In this document: in pieces, positions 1 to 10,967 of the stretch
Layout of the letters: each line of letters starts with the position of its first letter
How positions within the stretch are numbered: position 1 is the stretch's first letter
Source: Orientallactaga sibirica
Taxonomy: Eukaryota; Chordata; Mammalia; Rodentia; Dipodidae
Assembly (NCBI GenBank): GCA_036365145.1
Contig: JAEOAD010000026.1
Location: 4,426,001-4,490,000 of the forward strand
Reading direction: 5' to 3'
Length of the DNA stretch: 64,000 nt
The notes under the pieces: model-generated
Databases searched by the model: none
Seen by the model: only the letters and a program-made list of their open reading frames with translations
Told to the model about the DNA's origin: nothing
Made by a program: the position numbers and the translations under genes

Positions 1-85
1 TCTTCAGAACCCCCTTACTTCTCAACTGATTCCAGGTCTCCAATCCCTGTTATGGTTAATAATTTCCCATCTTAAAATGATCCCT

Positions 86-293
86 GGGCTGGGGAAATGG
101 CTTAGTGGTTAAGGTGTTTGCCTGCGAAGCCTAAGGACCCCAGTTTGATTTCTTGGGACCCACAAAAGCCAGATGCACAAGGGGGCGCATGCATCTGGAG
201 TTTGTTTGCAGTGGCTGGAGGCCCTGGCGCGCCCATTCTCTCTTTATAACTGCATCTTTCTCTCTTTCAAATAATTAAATCAATAAAAATAAA
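86..293 (+). mobile_element. short tRNA-SINE
   Basis: It starts GGGCTGGGGAAATGGCTTAG (box A region) and keeps the body and an AAATAATTAAATC-type tail. It carries GCACAAGGGGGCGC at 175-188, a CTCF-like word. Confidence 0.85.
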
Positions 294-300
294 TTCCTTG

Positions 301-439
301 GGCTGGGCGTGGTGGCGCACACCTTTAATCCCAGCACTCAGGAGGCAGAGGTAGGAGGATATCCAAGAGCTCGAGGCCACCCTGAGACTACATAGTTAAT
401 TCCAGGTCAGCCTGGACCAGAGTGAGACCCTACCTTGCC
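301..439 (+). mobile_element. B1-like SINE
   Basis: This 7SL-derived monomer runs from GGCTGGGCGTGGTGG to GAGTGAGACCCTACCTTG. It lacks its A tail because the next SINE abuts it. Confidence 0.85.
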
Positions 440-656
440 TAAGAAGCCATAGGATCCTAGTTCGATTCTCTAGGACCCATGTAAGCCAGATGCACAAGGG
501 GGCGCGTTCATCTGGAGTTCATTTGCAGTGGCTGGAGGTCCTGTTGTGCCCATTCTCTCTCTCTCTCTGCCTCTTTTTTTCTCTCAAATAAGTAAATAAA
601 TAAATAAAATATATTTTAAAAATAAAATAAATAAATAAATACATAAATAAAAATTC
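440..656 (+). mobile_element. short tRNA-SINE, 5' truncated
   Basis: It starts within the tRNA part (CCTAAGAAGCC), has box B-like AGTTCGATTCT, and ends in a long AAAT/TAAA tail at about 588-656. GCACAAGGGGGCGC lies at 492-505. Confidence 0.8.
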
Positions 657-869
657 CTTAAATTTAAAATGATCCTGTTCATGTCACCGAATGCTCTTCT
701 ATTCCTGCTTTGAATACTGACAGACACATTCTACCTGCCAACTTGCAAAAGAGGATAAATCTTGCTATTACCAGAATCCTGCCAGAGATTTAAAAAGTTA
801 AGTTATTCTTTGGTGACATCTCTCATTCATCAACCATCAGGTTGGTCAGTCCTCAAAAATATCCATTGT

Positions 870-1090
870 GGGGTTGGAGAGATGGCTTAGTGGTTAAGGC
901 GTTTTTCTGCAAAGCCTAAGGACCTGGGTTCAATTCCCCAGAACCCTGTAAAGCCAGGTGCCCAAAGTAGCACACGCATCTGGAGCTCATTTGCAGCAGC
1001 TGGAGGCCCTGGCACACCCATTCTCTCTCTCTTTCTGTCTCACTTCTCTCTGTCTCTCTCTGCTTGTAAATAAGTAACAATGTTTTTTAA
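870..1090 (+). mobile_element. short tRNA-SINE
   Basis: The element has box A ATGGCTTAGTGG, box B-like GGTTCAATTCC, the unique body and a CT-rich tail ending in AAATAAGTAACAA. Confidence 0.85.
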
Positions 1091-1105
1091 AGATCTATCC
1101 GTTGT

Positions 1106-1222
1106 GAACAGGCCTGTGGCACCTGAGAGAAACATCAGCACTTGGGAGGCTAGGGCCGAAGGATCATAGGTTCGAGGCCTGCCAACACTACACAGCAAAA
1201 TCTTGTCTCAAAATTTTTTTTT
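1106..1222 (+). mobile_element. degenerate B1-like SINE
   Basis: CAGCACTTGGGAGGCTAGG, GTTCGAGGCCTGCC and CTTGTCTCAAAA keep B1 order, but many positions have drifted. Confidence 0.6.
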
Positions 1223-1225
1223 TGT

Positions 1226-3890
1226 TGTGCAATTCATGTGTAGTATAGGTTCTTAGGAATGGCTCAGCTTCAGATACAAACAGCCTCTGGCCTCTAGAAG
1301 CTCAGAAAAGGTAATAGATGTTTGTGTTACTCTCCAAAGCATGAAAAACTGATTATAACACAGTGGTGGGTGCGCGCCGTACGGAATGAATGGCTGAGAA
1401 AGGTGGGGGAGGGGAAGGATGACCATGTAGAATGAACCCCTGGGCTTTCAGACCTGTGCCTGGTTTTGGTATCTCTTCTGATGGCCATGATGTGAAGTGG
1501 GGGTGGGGGATACCACCAAGAAGCTTTGGTTCTGCAGGCAAAGCCAGCAGTCACGGCTCAGTAAGGGCAATGTCAGGAGGCCTTGGAGGCCTTGGGGGGT
1601 GTTGAGCAGGAGGCCTTGGGGGGAATCTTGGAAACCTGGCTGCTCAGTGCCGGCACGACAGACGTGCACTGGATGCGTCTCTCTTCACCCTTGCTCTGCT
1701 AGTATTCGGGTCTGGCCTGTGGTCCTGCTGACCTGTCCTGCCCTTGGACTTGACCACCACACGCCATCTCCCCTTACTCATGGCTCTCTGGGCCTAAGGA
1801 TTCCAGCTTGGACCACTTTTACTCCTGGACCGGACCCCTGAGGTAGGCAGAGAGCTCGGTTCCAGCTCCAGGTCCCTGGTGGGACCTGCCCACCAGCCAG
1901 AACTGCCCCTCCACCTGGGTGGAAGGAGGCTGGTGTTTAAATGATCAGAGCACAGAGAAGGGAGGGAGCAGGTTATCTCAGCGAGCCCACGCTGGGAGGA
2001 TGGAAGGCAGGCAGCATGTGACGGCCGGGAGGACATCTGGAGAGAAGAGCAGTGCAGAGGTGGGGCAGCTTTCCGAGTTGCCCACCTGTCCTGCCTGTGT
2101 CTGCTCCAGGCCCTGAAAGAGCCCAACTGGCCAGCTCTGGGGAAGAGAAACCACACTGGCTGGGGGCAGGCTCCAAGCTGCCGTTCACCATGGCTCTCCA
2201 CTGAGAGAAAATGGGCCATGAATCAGTGCTGCAGAGCTGTGCCAGGGCTCGCCCCGTTCTCAGAGACAGGCTTGGTGTGAGGGTCCAGAAAGGATTTCTG
2301 TTTGCCAGTGTGGCACCCTGACCGCTTCAAGCACACGCGCTCCATCATGCTCTGACTGGGCTGGAGCCCAGCACAGGCGCACTGTTATTTATGTCCCAGT
2401 GGCCTTTGCTAACTCATTCTTTCTGATTCTTTCGCTCTCATTTTGAAGCTTTTCCTGCAGCTGATGAGCAGTTACTTGCTGAAGATCAGCCACTTGCAAG
2501 TCTGAAGATGGAAATGATGGCAAAAAGCTCGTGTTCAGCTTCTGGTGCGCACAGCAGGGAAGCAGGCTTCTAGCTGTCAAGCACCACGCCAGCCCGTGGA
2601 AAGAGCCAAGCTGGTCAAATGGCCCTTCCTTCCGAGTAAAGACTGCTTTACTCAGGGCTAAGCTCCTTTGAAGTCACTGTGCATGGCCTTCAGTGACCCC
2701 TGGCTGCAGAGGCTGGACTAGTTGTCTGCACCATGGGCTGTGGGTTCCATGCTGGAAAATGAGGGTGTCCCAGAGGTGAGAGAAGCTGCCAGTGATGGGA
2801 ATTTCCTGGGTCATGCAAGGACCTGCTGACAGTGGAGGGAACCCAGTTCCCCAGGAGTCACTTTACACAAGTGTCAGAAACAAAAGTGGGGTTCAGGTTT
2901 TTGAGGCCTTTGGCACTCCCCCATGTGAAAAGCTCTGTTTTTCCAGATCATAAAGATTCTACTTCTAGAAAATACCTCTCTGACCCACAGGCCCCCAAGT
3001 GTCAAGTTTTATCCTCTCTTCTCCCTCTTTGCTGATTGGACTAGGTATGGACCCGGCCCTCAACCCTAGCAGACTTCATCCCCAAAATGTGAGCTGAACT
3101 AGCATTTAGGGTGAGCTGAACGTGGCTGAGGCTGGCTCTGCAGGCTGTGGCTGAGCATGAAGCAGCTATGGAAGGTGGCAGCCCGGCTGCAGTCCAGGGG
3201 CAGGGAGCATCTTGCACCCACAAACTGCAGAAAGCAAAGGACACAGCTAAGCAGTGCTGGGACAGGCCACCTGCCGCCACCCAGCGGCCCACAGCTCTCT
3301 CCCTCCATTCAAAGGTTGAGCCTTAGTTCATGGATTCCCACCCCTAACATACTACACCCCTCCTTCAAGCTTTGGAGAGTACTGGTGTGGTGCGGCGAAG
3401 GGTCCTCAGATCCGTGTGACCTTGCTGTACCATGGCTCTGGCATCAGTGAGACCTTAGAGACAGGAGAGCTCGTGGGTGTGCATGTGAATGCGCACAGAG
3501 AAGATGTATGAGACTCTCCCGTGGAGGAGGGGCCAACGTGCAGGCTGCTCTCCTCACAGAAGCCCTCCTGTGAGTCTGCTCACACTGAATTCTAGACTTC
3601 CTGGCCAGACTGAGGCTGAATCCACCTCTTCACGCCCTGCTAGCAGCCTGGTCCTCCAGCATTAGCTGCCGACCCTCCCCTGGGGTAGTAGTGATGGCTT
3701 ATCAGAAAGTCTCAGGCACTGCCACACACCCACTGTCTCTTGGGAAAGGCTTAGCTTTGGAGGAGGCTCCTCACTCCCGGTCACTCTAGAAATTGCTTTT
3801 CGTTGCATTCTATTTACACTGTTATCTCACAGTTGTTATTTCAGAACAAGCCTGTTGTCTGAAGGTAAGTGATATACTTAACTGCTAGGA
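1226..3890. other. unique intronic sequence
   Basis: No repeat or exon is recognised. G-rich runs occur at 1497-1511 and 1590-1625. Short open frames in several phases lack splice or codon support. Confidence 0.6.
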
Positions 3891-3895
3891 ACCTA

Positions 3896-3990
3896 TGCAC
3901 ACACACATGCACATAGAGGGACCTGTGCACACACATGAACCTATGCACCTACACATGCACACACAGGGACCTGTCCGCACTCACACATGG
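3896..3990. repeat. degenerate CA-rich simple repeat
   Basis: Imperfect repeats of a unit like ACACACATGCACATAGAGGG occur two to three times. Confidence 0.65.
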
Positions 3991-5477
3991 GAATGATCAA
4001 TACATTCTGACTTATGCTTTGATTGTTAAACTGATAAAAGAATAAAAATCTTTTTCCAAAATGCTTTCTTAAGAAAATCATCAGATTAAACAAACAAATA
4101 AACAAAAAAGGGCTTCCAGCCTTTGAGCTCCAGCATAATTGTGTCATTTTAACTCGAGTGTTTTGTGAGTACCCAGCTCATCTCATGGCCTGGAATTATC
4201 TAGTCTGTACTTAAGTGTTATCAGGAGGAACTTGGGGCTTTTTCCTAGTTTCTCTGCTCTCGGTAAACACAGTGATCAAACAAATGAGAAGGTCTCCCTT
4301 CCGCTGGCTCCACAGTCAGTCTGCAGGACACACCAAGGCTGTAATTGAGTCCTGGGCTCTTATTTTGAAATCTCTGCTGGGGAGCCATTGGCAATGGTGT
4401 TCTCCCTGCCAACATAGCCCTCAGCACCATTGATTTGGTTCAGTCACATGGCCAGAGACAATTCAACTGGTATAAATGCTGCAACGGTGCAAAAGAGTCA
4501 AAACTCCCAAGCCTGGGAGATAGGATGAAATCTCATCCTTCCAGAAGCTTCCACGGGATGTGAAGCAAGTAGAGTACGCCCCCTGGGCTAATTATAGATG
4601 GATGACCAGTGTGCAGGTGGCATCTCACATGGGCGCAGGTACCCGGCAAGCAGGCATGGACTCAGGGACATTTTCCTCTCCGAGTTCCTGTGAGGGCCAC
4701 ACAGGAATCAGGGGCACATGTGCCCTCTGCTGTGCACTGATTGCTTAATGGAGGAAGCTGCCCCACCCCACAGGAGCATGCTGGACAGCCCTGGCAGAAG
4801 GCAGATGAAAGCTGCCGCTGCAATGTTGGAGGAGCGCCTGGTGGGGGCTTTTCTTATTCTAGTACTTAGCGCTTCCCTTGATGAAAACGCCAAAGGCTAG
4901 CACAAATAGTCCCATCCCGTGATGGGCTGTGCTTTCTCCACCGGATGTCCGTGGTAAAGACTTAAAGTTGATGCCAAAGGCGAGGCCGTGAGGAAGTGGA
5001 AACTCCCCGGCTCCTGCAAAGCCAGCGAGCTCTGCTGTCTCTGGGCAAGGGCCTGGGCCTGTGAGGTGTGAGTATGCGTGTACATATACATTTGTGCACA
5101 GGACACAGAGTGTCAACTTGGGACCTCTGCACAGAGGTGACAAGCACGGTGGCTATCAGGTAGGATGGGGACAGTGCAAGGCCTCTTCTCCGTCGCAAGG
5201 CAATGGGAGGATGAGTGATCAGGAGGACCTGGGTATTCTCCTCAGGGGTGTGCGCATATGAACACACATGTGCATACATCACACCACCTGCCACACATAC
5301 AGCACACACACCACACCACACGTTTAAACATGGTCAAGATTATTCTTATGGAAACCACCCCTGTTAAGCTTTCCCTGCAGGAGCCCACAGCTGCTGCCCA
5401 CCATTGGAAGCCAGCGTGAACCCTAGTATGCGGGCCACAATTTTTCTAGTACAGGGTTCTTAAAAACTTTTTCTCTA
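3991..5477. other. unique intronic sequence
   Basis: This is mostly single-copy. A CA-rich stretch with ACACCACACC repeats spans about 5255-5325. No gene is seen. Confidence 0.55.
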
Positions 5478-5636
5478 AGCCCAGCATGGCGGCACACGCC
5501 TTTAATCCCAGCAGAGGCAGAGGTAGGAGGATCACCGTGGGTTCAAGGCCACCCTGAGACTACATAGTGAATTTCAGGTCAGCCTGGGATAGAGTGAAAC
5601 TCTACCTTGAAAAACCAAAAAAAAAAAAAAAAAAAC
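5478..5636 (+). mobile_element. B1-like SINE with poly-A
   Basis: GCCCAGCATGGCGGCACACG is followed by an 11-bp deletion near the AATCCCAGCA core. It ends CTTGAAAAACCA and an A run at about 5617-5635. Confidence 0.85.
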
Positions 5637-5779
5637 CCTCCCCCAACCAACCTTTTTCTTTAGAACCTTTTTTGCACAATGAATTTTTTCATGATCCTGG
5701 ATACACAGGTACACAAATTTAACATTTGTTTATAATAGATCACAAGGAAATTTAGTTTCAAACAGTTCTTTGGTATACT

Positions 5780-5958
5780 GTGACAGTTAATCTTCACTGT
5801 CAACTTGACTAGATTTGGAATTACCTAAGAGACACAACTTTAACGGGGCTTGTATTTGAGGGTGTGTACAGAGGAAAGACCCACTTTGACTGTGGATAGC
5901 ATCATCCCATGGGCTGGGGTCCCAGGCTGATAAAAAGGAGATAGCCATCTGGGCACCC
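5780..5958 (+). mobile_element. old interspersed repeat, 5' part (copy 1)
   Basis: It contains TCACTGTCAACTTGACTAG, ATCATCCCATGGGCTGGGG and GGCTGATAAAAAGGAG. The same words in the same order recur at 32184 and 53735. It resembles fossil rodent DNA-transposon repeats, though the family name is uncertain. The 3' part resumes at 6716. Confidence 0.6.
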
Positions 5959-5959
5959 A

Positions 5960-6163
5960 CCCCCCTCCCTTCCTTCCTTTTTTCTCCTTTCTTTTCTTTT
6001 CTCTTCTCTTCCCTCCTTCCTTCCTTCCCCTCCCTTCCTTCCTTCCTTCTTTTCCTTCCTTTCCCTTCCTTCTTTCCCTCCCCTCCCTCCCTCCTTCTTT
6101 CTTTCCTTTCCTTCCTTCCTTCCTTTCTTCCCTTCCCTCCCTCTTTCTTTCCCTCTCTCTTCT

Positions 6164-6196
<33 letters not shown>

Positions 6197-6266
6197 TTTC
6201 TTTCTTTCTTCTTTCTTTCCTTCCTTCCTTCCTTCCTTTCTTTCTTCCTTCCTTCTCTCTTCCTTC

Positions 6267-6315
<49 letters not shown>

Positions 6316-6331
6316 TTCTTCCTTCTTCCTT
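5960..6331. repeat. 372-nt pure polypyrimidine tract
   Basis: It consists entirely of C and T on the plus strand, mixing CCTT and CTTT units. The homopurine complement gives a spurious Lys/Arg/Glu-rich frame. It sits inside the old repeat that begins at 5780. Confidence 0.95.
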
Positions 6332-6381
6332 AGGATCTTCCTTCCCCTCTCTCGATGTCTCTCTCTCAGGGTAGCCTCGCA

Positions 6382-6383
6382 CT

Positions 6384-6443
<60 letters not shown>

Positions 6444-6444
6444 T
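6382..6444. repeat. (CTTT)n microsatellite
   Basis: This is a near-perfect CTTT run of 63 nt, separated from the larger pyrimidine tract by about 50 bp of mixed sequence. Confidence 0.95.
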
Positions 6445-6469
6445 GTTGTTTTTCTTTTTCTTTTTTAAA

Positions 6470-6710
6470 TTTTTATTTATTTATTTAATTTATTTTAGAG
6501 AGTGCTATGTCTGTTTCTTTCTTTTATTTTTAAATTTTTATTTAGAGAGAGAGAGAGAGAGAAAGAGAATTGGCATGGTAGGGCCTCTAGCCATTGCAAA
6601 TGAACTCCAGATGCATGTGCCACCTATGCATCTGGCTTATGTGGATCCTGGGGAATTGACCTGGGTCCTTTGGCTTTGTAGGCAAGTTTTTCATCTCTCC
6701 ACCCCATCAT
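6470..6710 (-). mobile_element. short tRNA-SINE
   Basis: It is read in reverse. A T-rich tail complement and (GA)n at 6545-6561 precede the body, and it ends CATCTCTCCACC (5' end of the element). Confidence 0.8.
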
Positions 6711-6715
6711 GTCCA

Positions 6716-6822
6716 TTTCTTAACTGTAGTTAAGCTTGACCAGCTGATGTGAACTACACCATGATTGACACCACCCTCATAAATCATGAGCCAAAATGAA
6801 CCCTTCCTTATTATAAGTTGTT
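6716..6822 (+). mobile_element. old interspersed repeat, 3' part (copy 1)
   Basis: CATGAGCCAAAATGAACCCT matches the 3' portion of the copies near 48600 and 54050. It is separated from its 5' part by the pyrimidine tract and a SINE. Confidence 0.55.
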
Positions 6823-6983
6823 TTTTTTTTTTTTTTTTTTTTTGGTTTTCCGAGGTAGGGTCTCTAGCTCAGGCTGACCTGGAATTCACTATGTAGTCTC
6901 AGAGTGGCCTCGAACTCGTGGTGATCCTCCTACCTCTGCCTCCCTGAGTGCTGGGATTAAAGGCGTGCGCCACCACGCCAGGC
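6820..6983 (-). mobile_element. B1-like SINE
   Basis: A T run is followed by GGTTTTCCGAGGTAGGG and ends ACCACGCCAGGC. It looks full-length and is little diverged. Confidence 0.9.
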
Positions 6984-7049
6984 TCTATAAATTATCCTTT
7001 TGTCACATAGTGTTTGGTCATAGTGATGACAAAAGTAACTATCCATGTA

Positions 7050-7198
7050 ATTTTTTTTTTCTCTGATAGGGTCTCACTTTAGCCCAGGCTGACCTGGAAT
7101 TCACTATGTCGTCTCAGAGTGGCCTGCAACTCACGGTGATCCTCCTACCTGTGCCTCCCGAGTGCTGGGATTAAAGGTGTGTGCCACCTCACCTGGCT
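7050..7198 (-). mobile_element. B1-like SINE
   Basis: It runs from a T9 stretch through GGGTCTCACTTTAGCCCAGG to CACCTCACCTGGCT. Confidence 0.88.
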
Positions 7199-7269
7199 AA
7201 TCCATATAATTTTGATATACCTATGATATGGCATATGTCTGGTTATTTTCGCATAAAGAATTAAATCTT

Positions 7270-7325
7270 GGCTGGGCTAGAGTGAGACCATACCTTGAGA
7301 AACCACACACACACAAAAAGAAATA
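7270..7325 (+). mobile_element. B1-like SINE, 3' fragment
   Basis: Only GCTGGGCTAGAGTGAGACC through the ACACAC/A-rich tail remains. Confidence 0.65.
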
Positions 7326-7331
7326 AGTCTT

Positions 7332-7500
7332 GGGGCTGAAGAGATGACTCAGCAGTTAAGGCGCTTGCCTGAAAAGCCTAATAACCAGGGTTCGATTCCT
7401 CAGTACCCATGTAAAGTTAGATGCACTAAGTGGCACATGCATCTGGGGTTTCTTTGCAGTGGCTGGAGGTCCTGGTACACCCATTCTCTCTATCTCTCCA
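7332..7500 (+). mobile_element. short tRNA-SINE
   Basis: This copy keeps a perfect box B, GGTTCGATTCC, at 7389-7399. Its tail is replaced by the next B1. Confidence 0.85.
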
Positions 7501-7501
7501 C

Positions 7502-7640
7502 TCCAGAGGTTGATGTAGGAGGATCACTGTGAGCTCCAGACCAGCCTGAGGTGACATAGTAAATTCCAGGCCGGCTTGGTCTAGAGTGAGACCCTACCTT
7601 GAAAAACCAAAAATAAATAAATAAGTAAAAAAAAAAATTA
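7502..7640 (+). mobile_element. B1-like SINE, 5' truncated
   Basis: It begins within the B1 body (GAGGTTGATGTAGGAGGATC) and ends CTTGAAAAACCAAAAATAAA. Confidence 0.8.
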
Positions 7641-7864
7641 AATCTGGGCTGAGTGTTTAGTACTGGAGGATGTAGAACATCTTTTTTAAAAACACTTTTC
7701 TGATATTTTCACTTTATAATTGTCAGTGCTAAGAATGCTGCTTCACGCAAATAGATAGTAGCAAATGGCAAAAGTGTATTTAGGGCCATTTCAGAAATCA
7801 TTGGAAAGTCTACCCCAATCACAAGCCAAAGCTCATTGGACAGTTTTCTTAAAAATAATTTTAT
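7641..7864. other. unique intronic sequence
   Basis: AT-rich sequence with no recognised feature. Confidence 0.5.
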
Positions 7865-8130
7865 TGGGCTGGAGAGATGGCTTAGAGGTTAAGGCGCCTG
7901 CCTCCTAAGCCTAAGAATGCCAGTTCCAATCTCCAGTGGTTCCAATCTTCAGGTCCCACGTTTAGCCAGATGCAAAGTGACACAGGGCACAATGCTGCAC
8001 TTGACCACAAGGGGGCGCATGCATCTGAATTTCGTTCATAGCAGCTGAGAGGCTGCTGGTATGCCCATCTCTATCTGTCTTCCTCTCCCTCACTCTCTGT
8101 CTCTTTCTGTGTCTCTCTCCAAAAAGAAAA
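7865..8130 (+). mobile_element. long tRNA-SINE with internal duplication
   Basis: The long form contains GAGAGGCTGCTGGTATGCCC and the CTCF-like word CCACAAGGGGGCGC at 8005-8018. The word GGTTCCAATCT occurs twice in tandem near 7920-7955, a duplication shared with the copy at 8470. Confidence 0.85.
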
Positions 8131-8330
8131 TAATAATTTTATTTATTTATTTGCAAGGAGAAAGAGAGAGAGAAAATGGGCACACCAGGGCCTGCAGCTG
8201 CTGCACACAAACTTCAAATGCACGGGGTGGCCACCCTGTGCATCTGGCATGTGGGTACAGGGGAGTCAAAGCCAGATCATCAGGCTTTACAGGCAAACAC
8301 CTTAACTGCTCTGCTGAGCCATCTGTAGTC
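8131..8330 (-). mobile_element. short tRNA-SINE
   Basis: It runs from a TTTATTTATTT tail complement and GA run to CTGCTGAGCCATCTG. Confidence 0.82.
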
Positions 8331-8337
8331 GTGAACA

Positions 8338-8441
8338 GTTTTTTTTTTTTTTTTGAGGTAAGTTCTTGCTCTAGTGCAGGCTGACCTGAAATTCTTTGCC
8401 TCCTGAGTGCTGAGATTAAAGTGGGCACCACCATGCCCAGC
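8338..8441 (-). mobile_element. B1-like SINE, internally deleted
   Basis: A T16 run and GAGGTAAGTTCTTGC lead into a deletion of roughly 45 bp, then CTCCTGAGTGCTGAGATTAA. Confidence 0.8.
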
Positions 8442-8467
8442 AGTTTGTTTGTCTTTATTTTTATTTT

Positions 8468-8741
8468 TTAACATTTATTTATTTATTTATTTTAGTATTT
8501 TTTGGCGAGAGAGAGAGAGAGAGAGAGGAAGACAGAGATGGGCACGCCAGCAGCCTCTCAGCTGCTGCGAACGAAATCCAGATGCATGCACCCCCTTGTG
8601 TTCAAGTGAAGTATTGCGCCCTTGCATCACTTTGCATCTGGCTAAACGTGGGACCTGGAGATTGGAACCACTGGAGATTGGAACCGGCATTCTTAGGCTT
8701 AGGAGGCAGGCGCCTTAACCGCTAAGCCATCTCTCCAGCAC
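8468..8741 (-). mobile_element. long tRNA-SINE with internal duplication
   Basis: This is the reverse-strand counterpart of the 7865 copy. It carries the same duplicated GAGATTGGAACC word. The CTCF-like word is damaged here. Confidence 0.85.
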
Positions 8742-8743
8742 TA

Positions 8744-8891
8744 TTTTAGTTTTTTGAGGCAGGGTTTCACTCTAGCCCAGGCTGACCTGGAATTCACTAT
8801 GTAGTCTCAGGGTGGCCTCGAATTCATGGCAATCCTCCTACCTCTGCCTCCTGAGTGCTGGGATTAAAGGCGTGCGCCACCACGCCAGGCT
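8744..8891 (-). mobile_element. B1-like SINE
   Basis: It runs from TTTTTTGAGGCAGGG to ACCACGCCAGGC and is nearly identical to the 6820 copy. Confidence 0.9.
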
Positions 8892-9527
8892 TAAACAGCA
8901 AATTTTAAAATCAAATATTCCAACACAATATAATACAAAGATATACCAATTTGATACTTATATGCTAAAGAAGGAACAGAAAGACATTAAAAGTCCCTGT
9001 TTTTAGCCATTGTGTTTCTATAAGGGCAGAAAACAATATGAATAGTAAAAATACTGCTGTTAATAACATACGATAGCCTTGAATCTGAGCCAAGGCGATG
9101 GTATGTGTGGTACAAAGAGCACATGTGTGTGTTTAGAATTGAGGCTCCTGTGAAGACAAGTGATGCAACATAGGTGAGGGCTTCCCCCAAAATTTCACAT
9201 TCATTACCCATTTGTTGTAGAATCAGTGTGTGGTGTCTCACATTCAGAAACCTTTTACTATTGTCAACTTTTCTACAACCCTCCTATTCAGTTATGCAAC
9301 CCCTCCGACCATGTAAGAAGCTAGATCTAGAGCCAGTCTGGCTTTCCCAAGTCATCTCCAACACTGCCTGGGAGGAGGCTGCTCTGCCCAGCCCACATCC
9401 TTGCCACTCCACCCTCCCTGCTTCGCTGTGGCCCCGCCTTCCACCCTGGTCTGTCCACACTGGACAAATCAGGCCTCTTCCTCCATGACCAGCTCAGATG
9501 CCTGTCCTTTAGGAGAGCCTCTCTTTT
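8892..9527. other. unique intronic sequence
   Basis: No repeat or gene signal was recognised. Confidence 0.55.
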
Positions 9528-9539
9528 AAAAAATATTTT

Positions 9540-9591
<52 letters not shown>

Positions 9592-9740
9592 TGGGCATAC
9601 AAGGGCTCTAGCTGCTGTAAACTAACTCCAGATACAAGCACCAGTTTGTACATCTGGCTTTACATGGGTACTGGAGAATCAAACCCTGGGTCATTAGGTT
9701 TTGCAGGCAAGGGCCTTATGGATGAGCCATATCTCCAGCC
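9528..9740 (-). mobile_element. short tRNA-SINE with (AC)n in its tail
   Basis: The body and 3'-most CCATATCTCCAGCCC are typical. The usual GA/CT tract has been replaced by (AC)22 at 9544-9588. Confidence 0.85.
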
Positions 9741-10820
9741 CAGGAAAGCCTCTCTTGATCTGAACACCTATGTCCAATGTCTGCGCACTTCCAACACCTA
9801 GCAGGTGATCACTCGACGGGGGCCTCGGAGGCTTATAGCCTGCTCACTTTTGCCCTGGCTGGCTGGATCACATGGCTCTGTCCTCACAGGTCTGGACTTT
9901 GCCTAAGCTCAGCACAGGCTGGGTCAGTGCATGGGACTCCTGAGGCACACCCCTGCCCTACGATACATCACCACACATGCATGGGACACACGCACAGCCC
10001 AGCACTGTAAGATCAACACAACTGCGAAAACACTAGTACCAAGTTAGTCTCTGACTCCTGCCAGGAGACCTAAGTCAGCCACTGGAAAACCAAAACTACT
10101 GGTTTCATAGCAACTGTCAAAATTTCCTCCCTAGAACCTCAAACTTTCTTCCTGTGAGATGAGCCTCTGAGAAAGGGCAGGTTGCTGTAGAAAGGACATG
10201 TATTTATTCTTTAGTAGGGTGGGCTTGGGGGTCAGGCTTCTGGAGCTCTAGGGGTCTCTGCATCCTCTCAGGCTGGCCCCAAATCCACAGCACTCGCTTT
10301 GCCCTTTCTCACTGTTTGGGGACTGTTCAGGCTTGTGGTGGCCCCCACCTCACTTCCAGTGGGGCTGTGAGTGTGGCTCTTGTGTGGGCGGGTGGGGGGT
10401 CTGCAGCTGTTGCAGTGAGCACATAGGTGTCCCACCAGGGTAGCAGCTCTCGCCCCTTTTAGTGAACGTCTGGTCTGAGGTCCCACTTCAGAGGAGTTGT
10501 GAGGCGTTACTATAATAACAGCTGAGCTCAATTACTGAGCATTAGGGTCCTGCTCCCATATTATCTTTCATCTTTGTAGCAGAAGACAGCAGAGAGGTCT
10601 TTTATCTTTGTTAAACTCGCCTAAAAGGGACATGGGGAATTGCTCAGACCTCTGTCCAAGGTCCCACAGGAAGTGAACAACCAAATAGGGCCAGGGAGCG
10701 ATGAGCTTGCCTCGTTATCTCAACTTCTTGTGCGACCCTCACCCTCTGAGGACACAGGTGTTGATTTGGGATGACTTCCCCTTCCTTCCTTGCTCCCTCC
10801 TTTCTCTCTCTCTCTCTCTT
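9741..10820. other. unique intronic sequence
   Basis: This stretch is single-copy. It ends in a short pyrimidine run (10780-10822) that precedes a B1. No exon is recognised. Confidence 0.55.
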
Positions 10821-10821
10821 T

Positions 10822-10967
10822 CTGGCTTTTCGAGGTAGGGTCTCACTCTAGCTCAGGCTGACCTGGAATTCACTATGTATTCTCAGGGTGGCCTCGAACT
10901 CACAGTGATCCTCCTACCTCTGCCTCCTGAGTGCTGGGATTAAAGGCGTGTGCCACCATGCTGGGCG
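10822..10967 (-). mobile_element. B1-like SINE
   Basis: It runs from TGGCTTTTCGAGGTAGGG to CCACCATGCTGGGC. Confidence 0.9.

Noticed and set aside
5840..6382. A 180-codon minus-strand Lys/Arg/Glu-rich frame
   Set aside because: It is the translation of the homopurine strand of a simple repeat.
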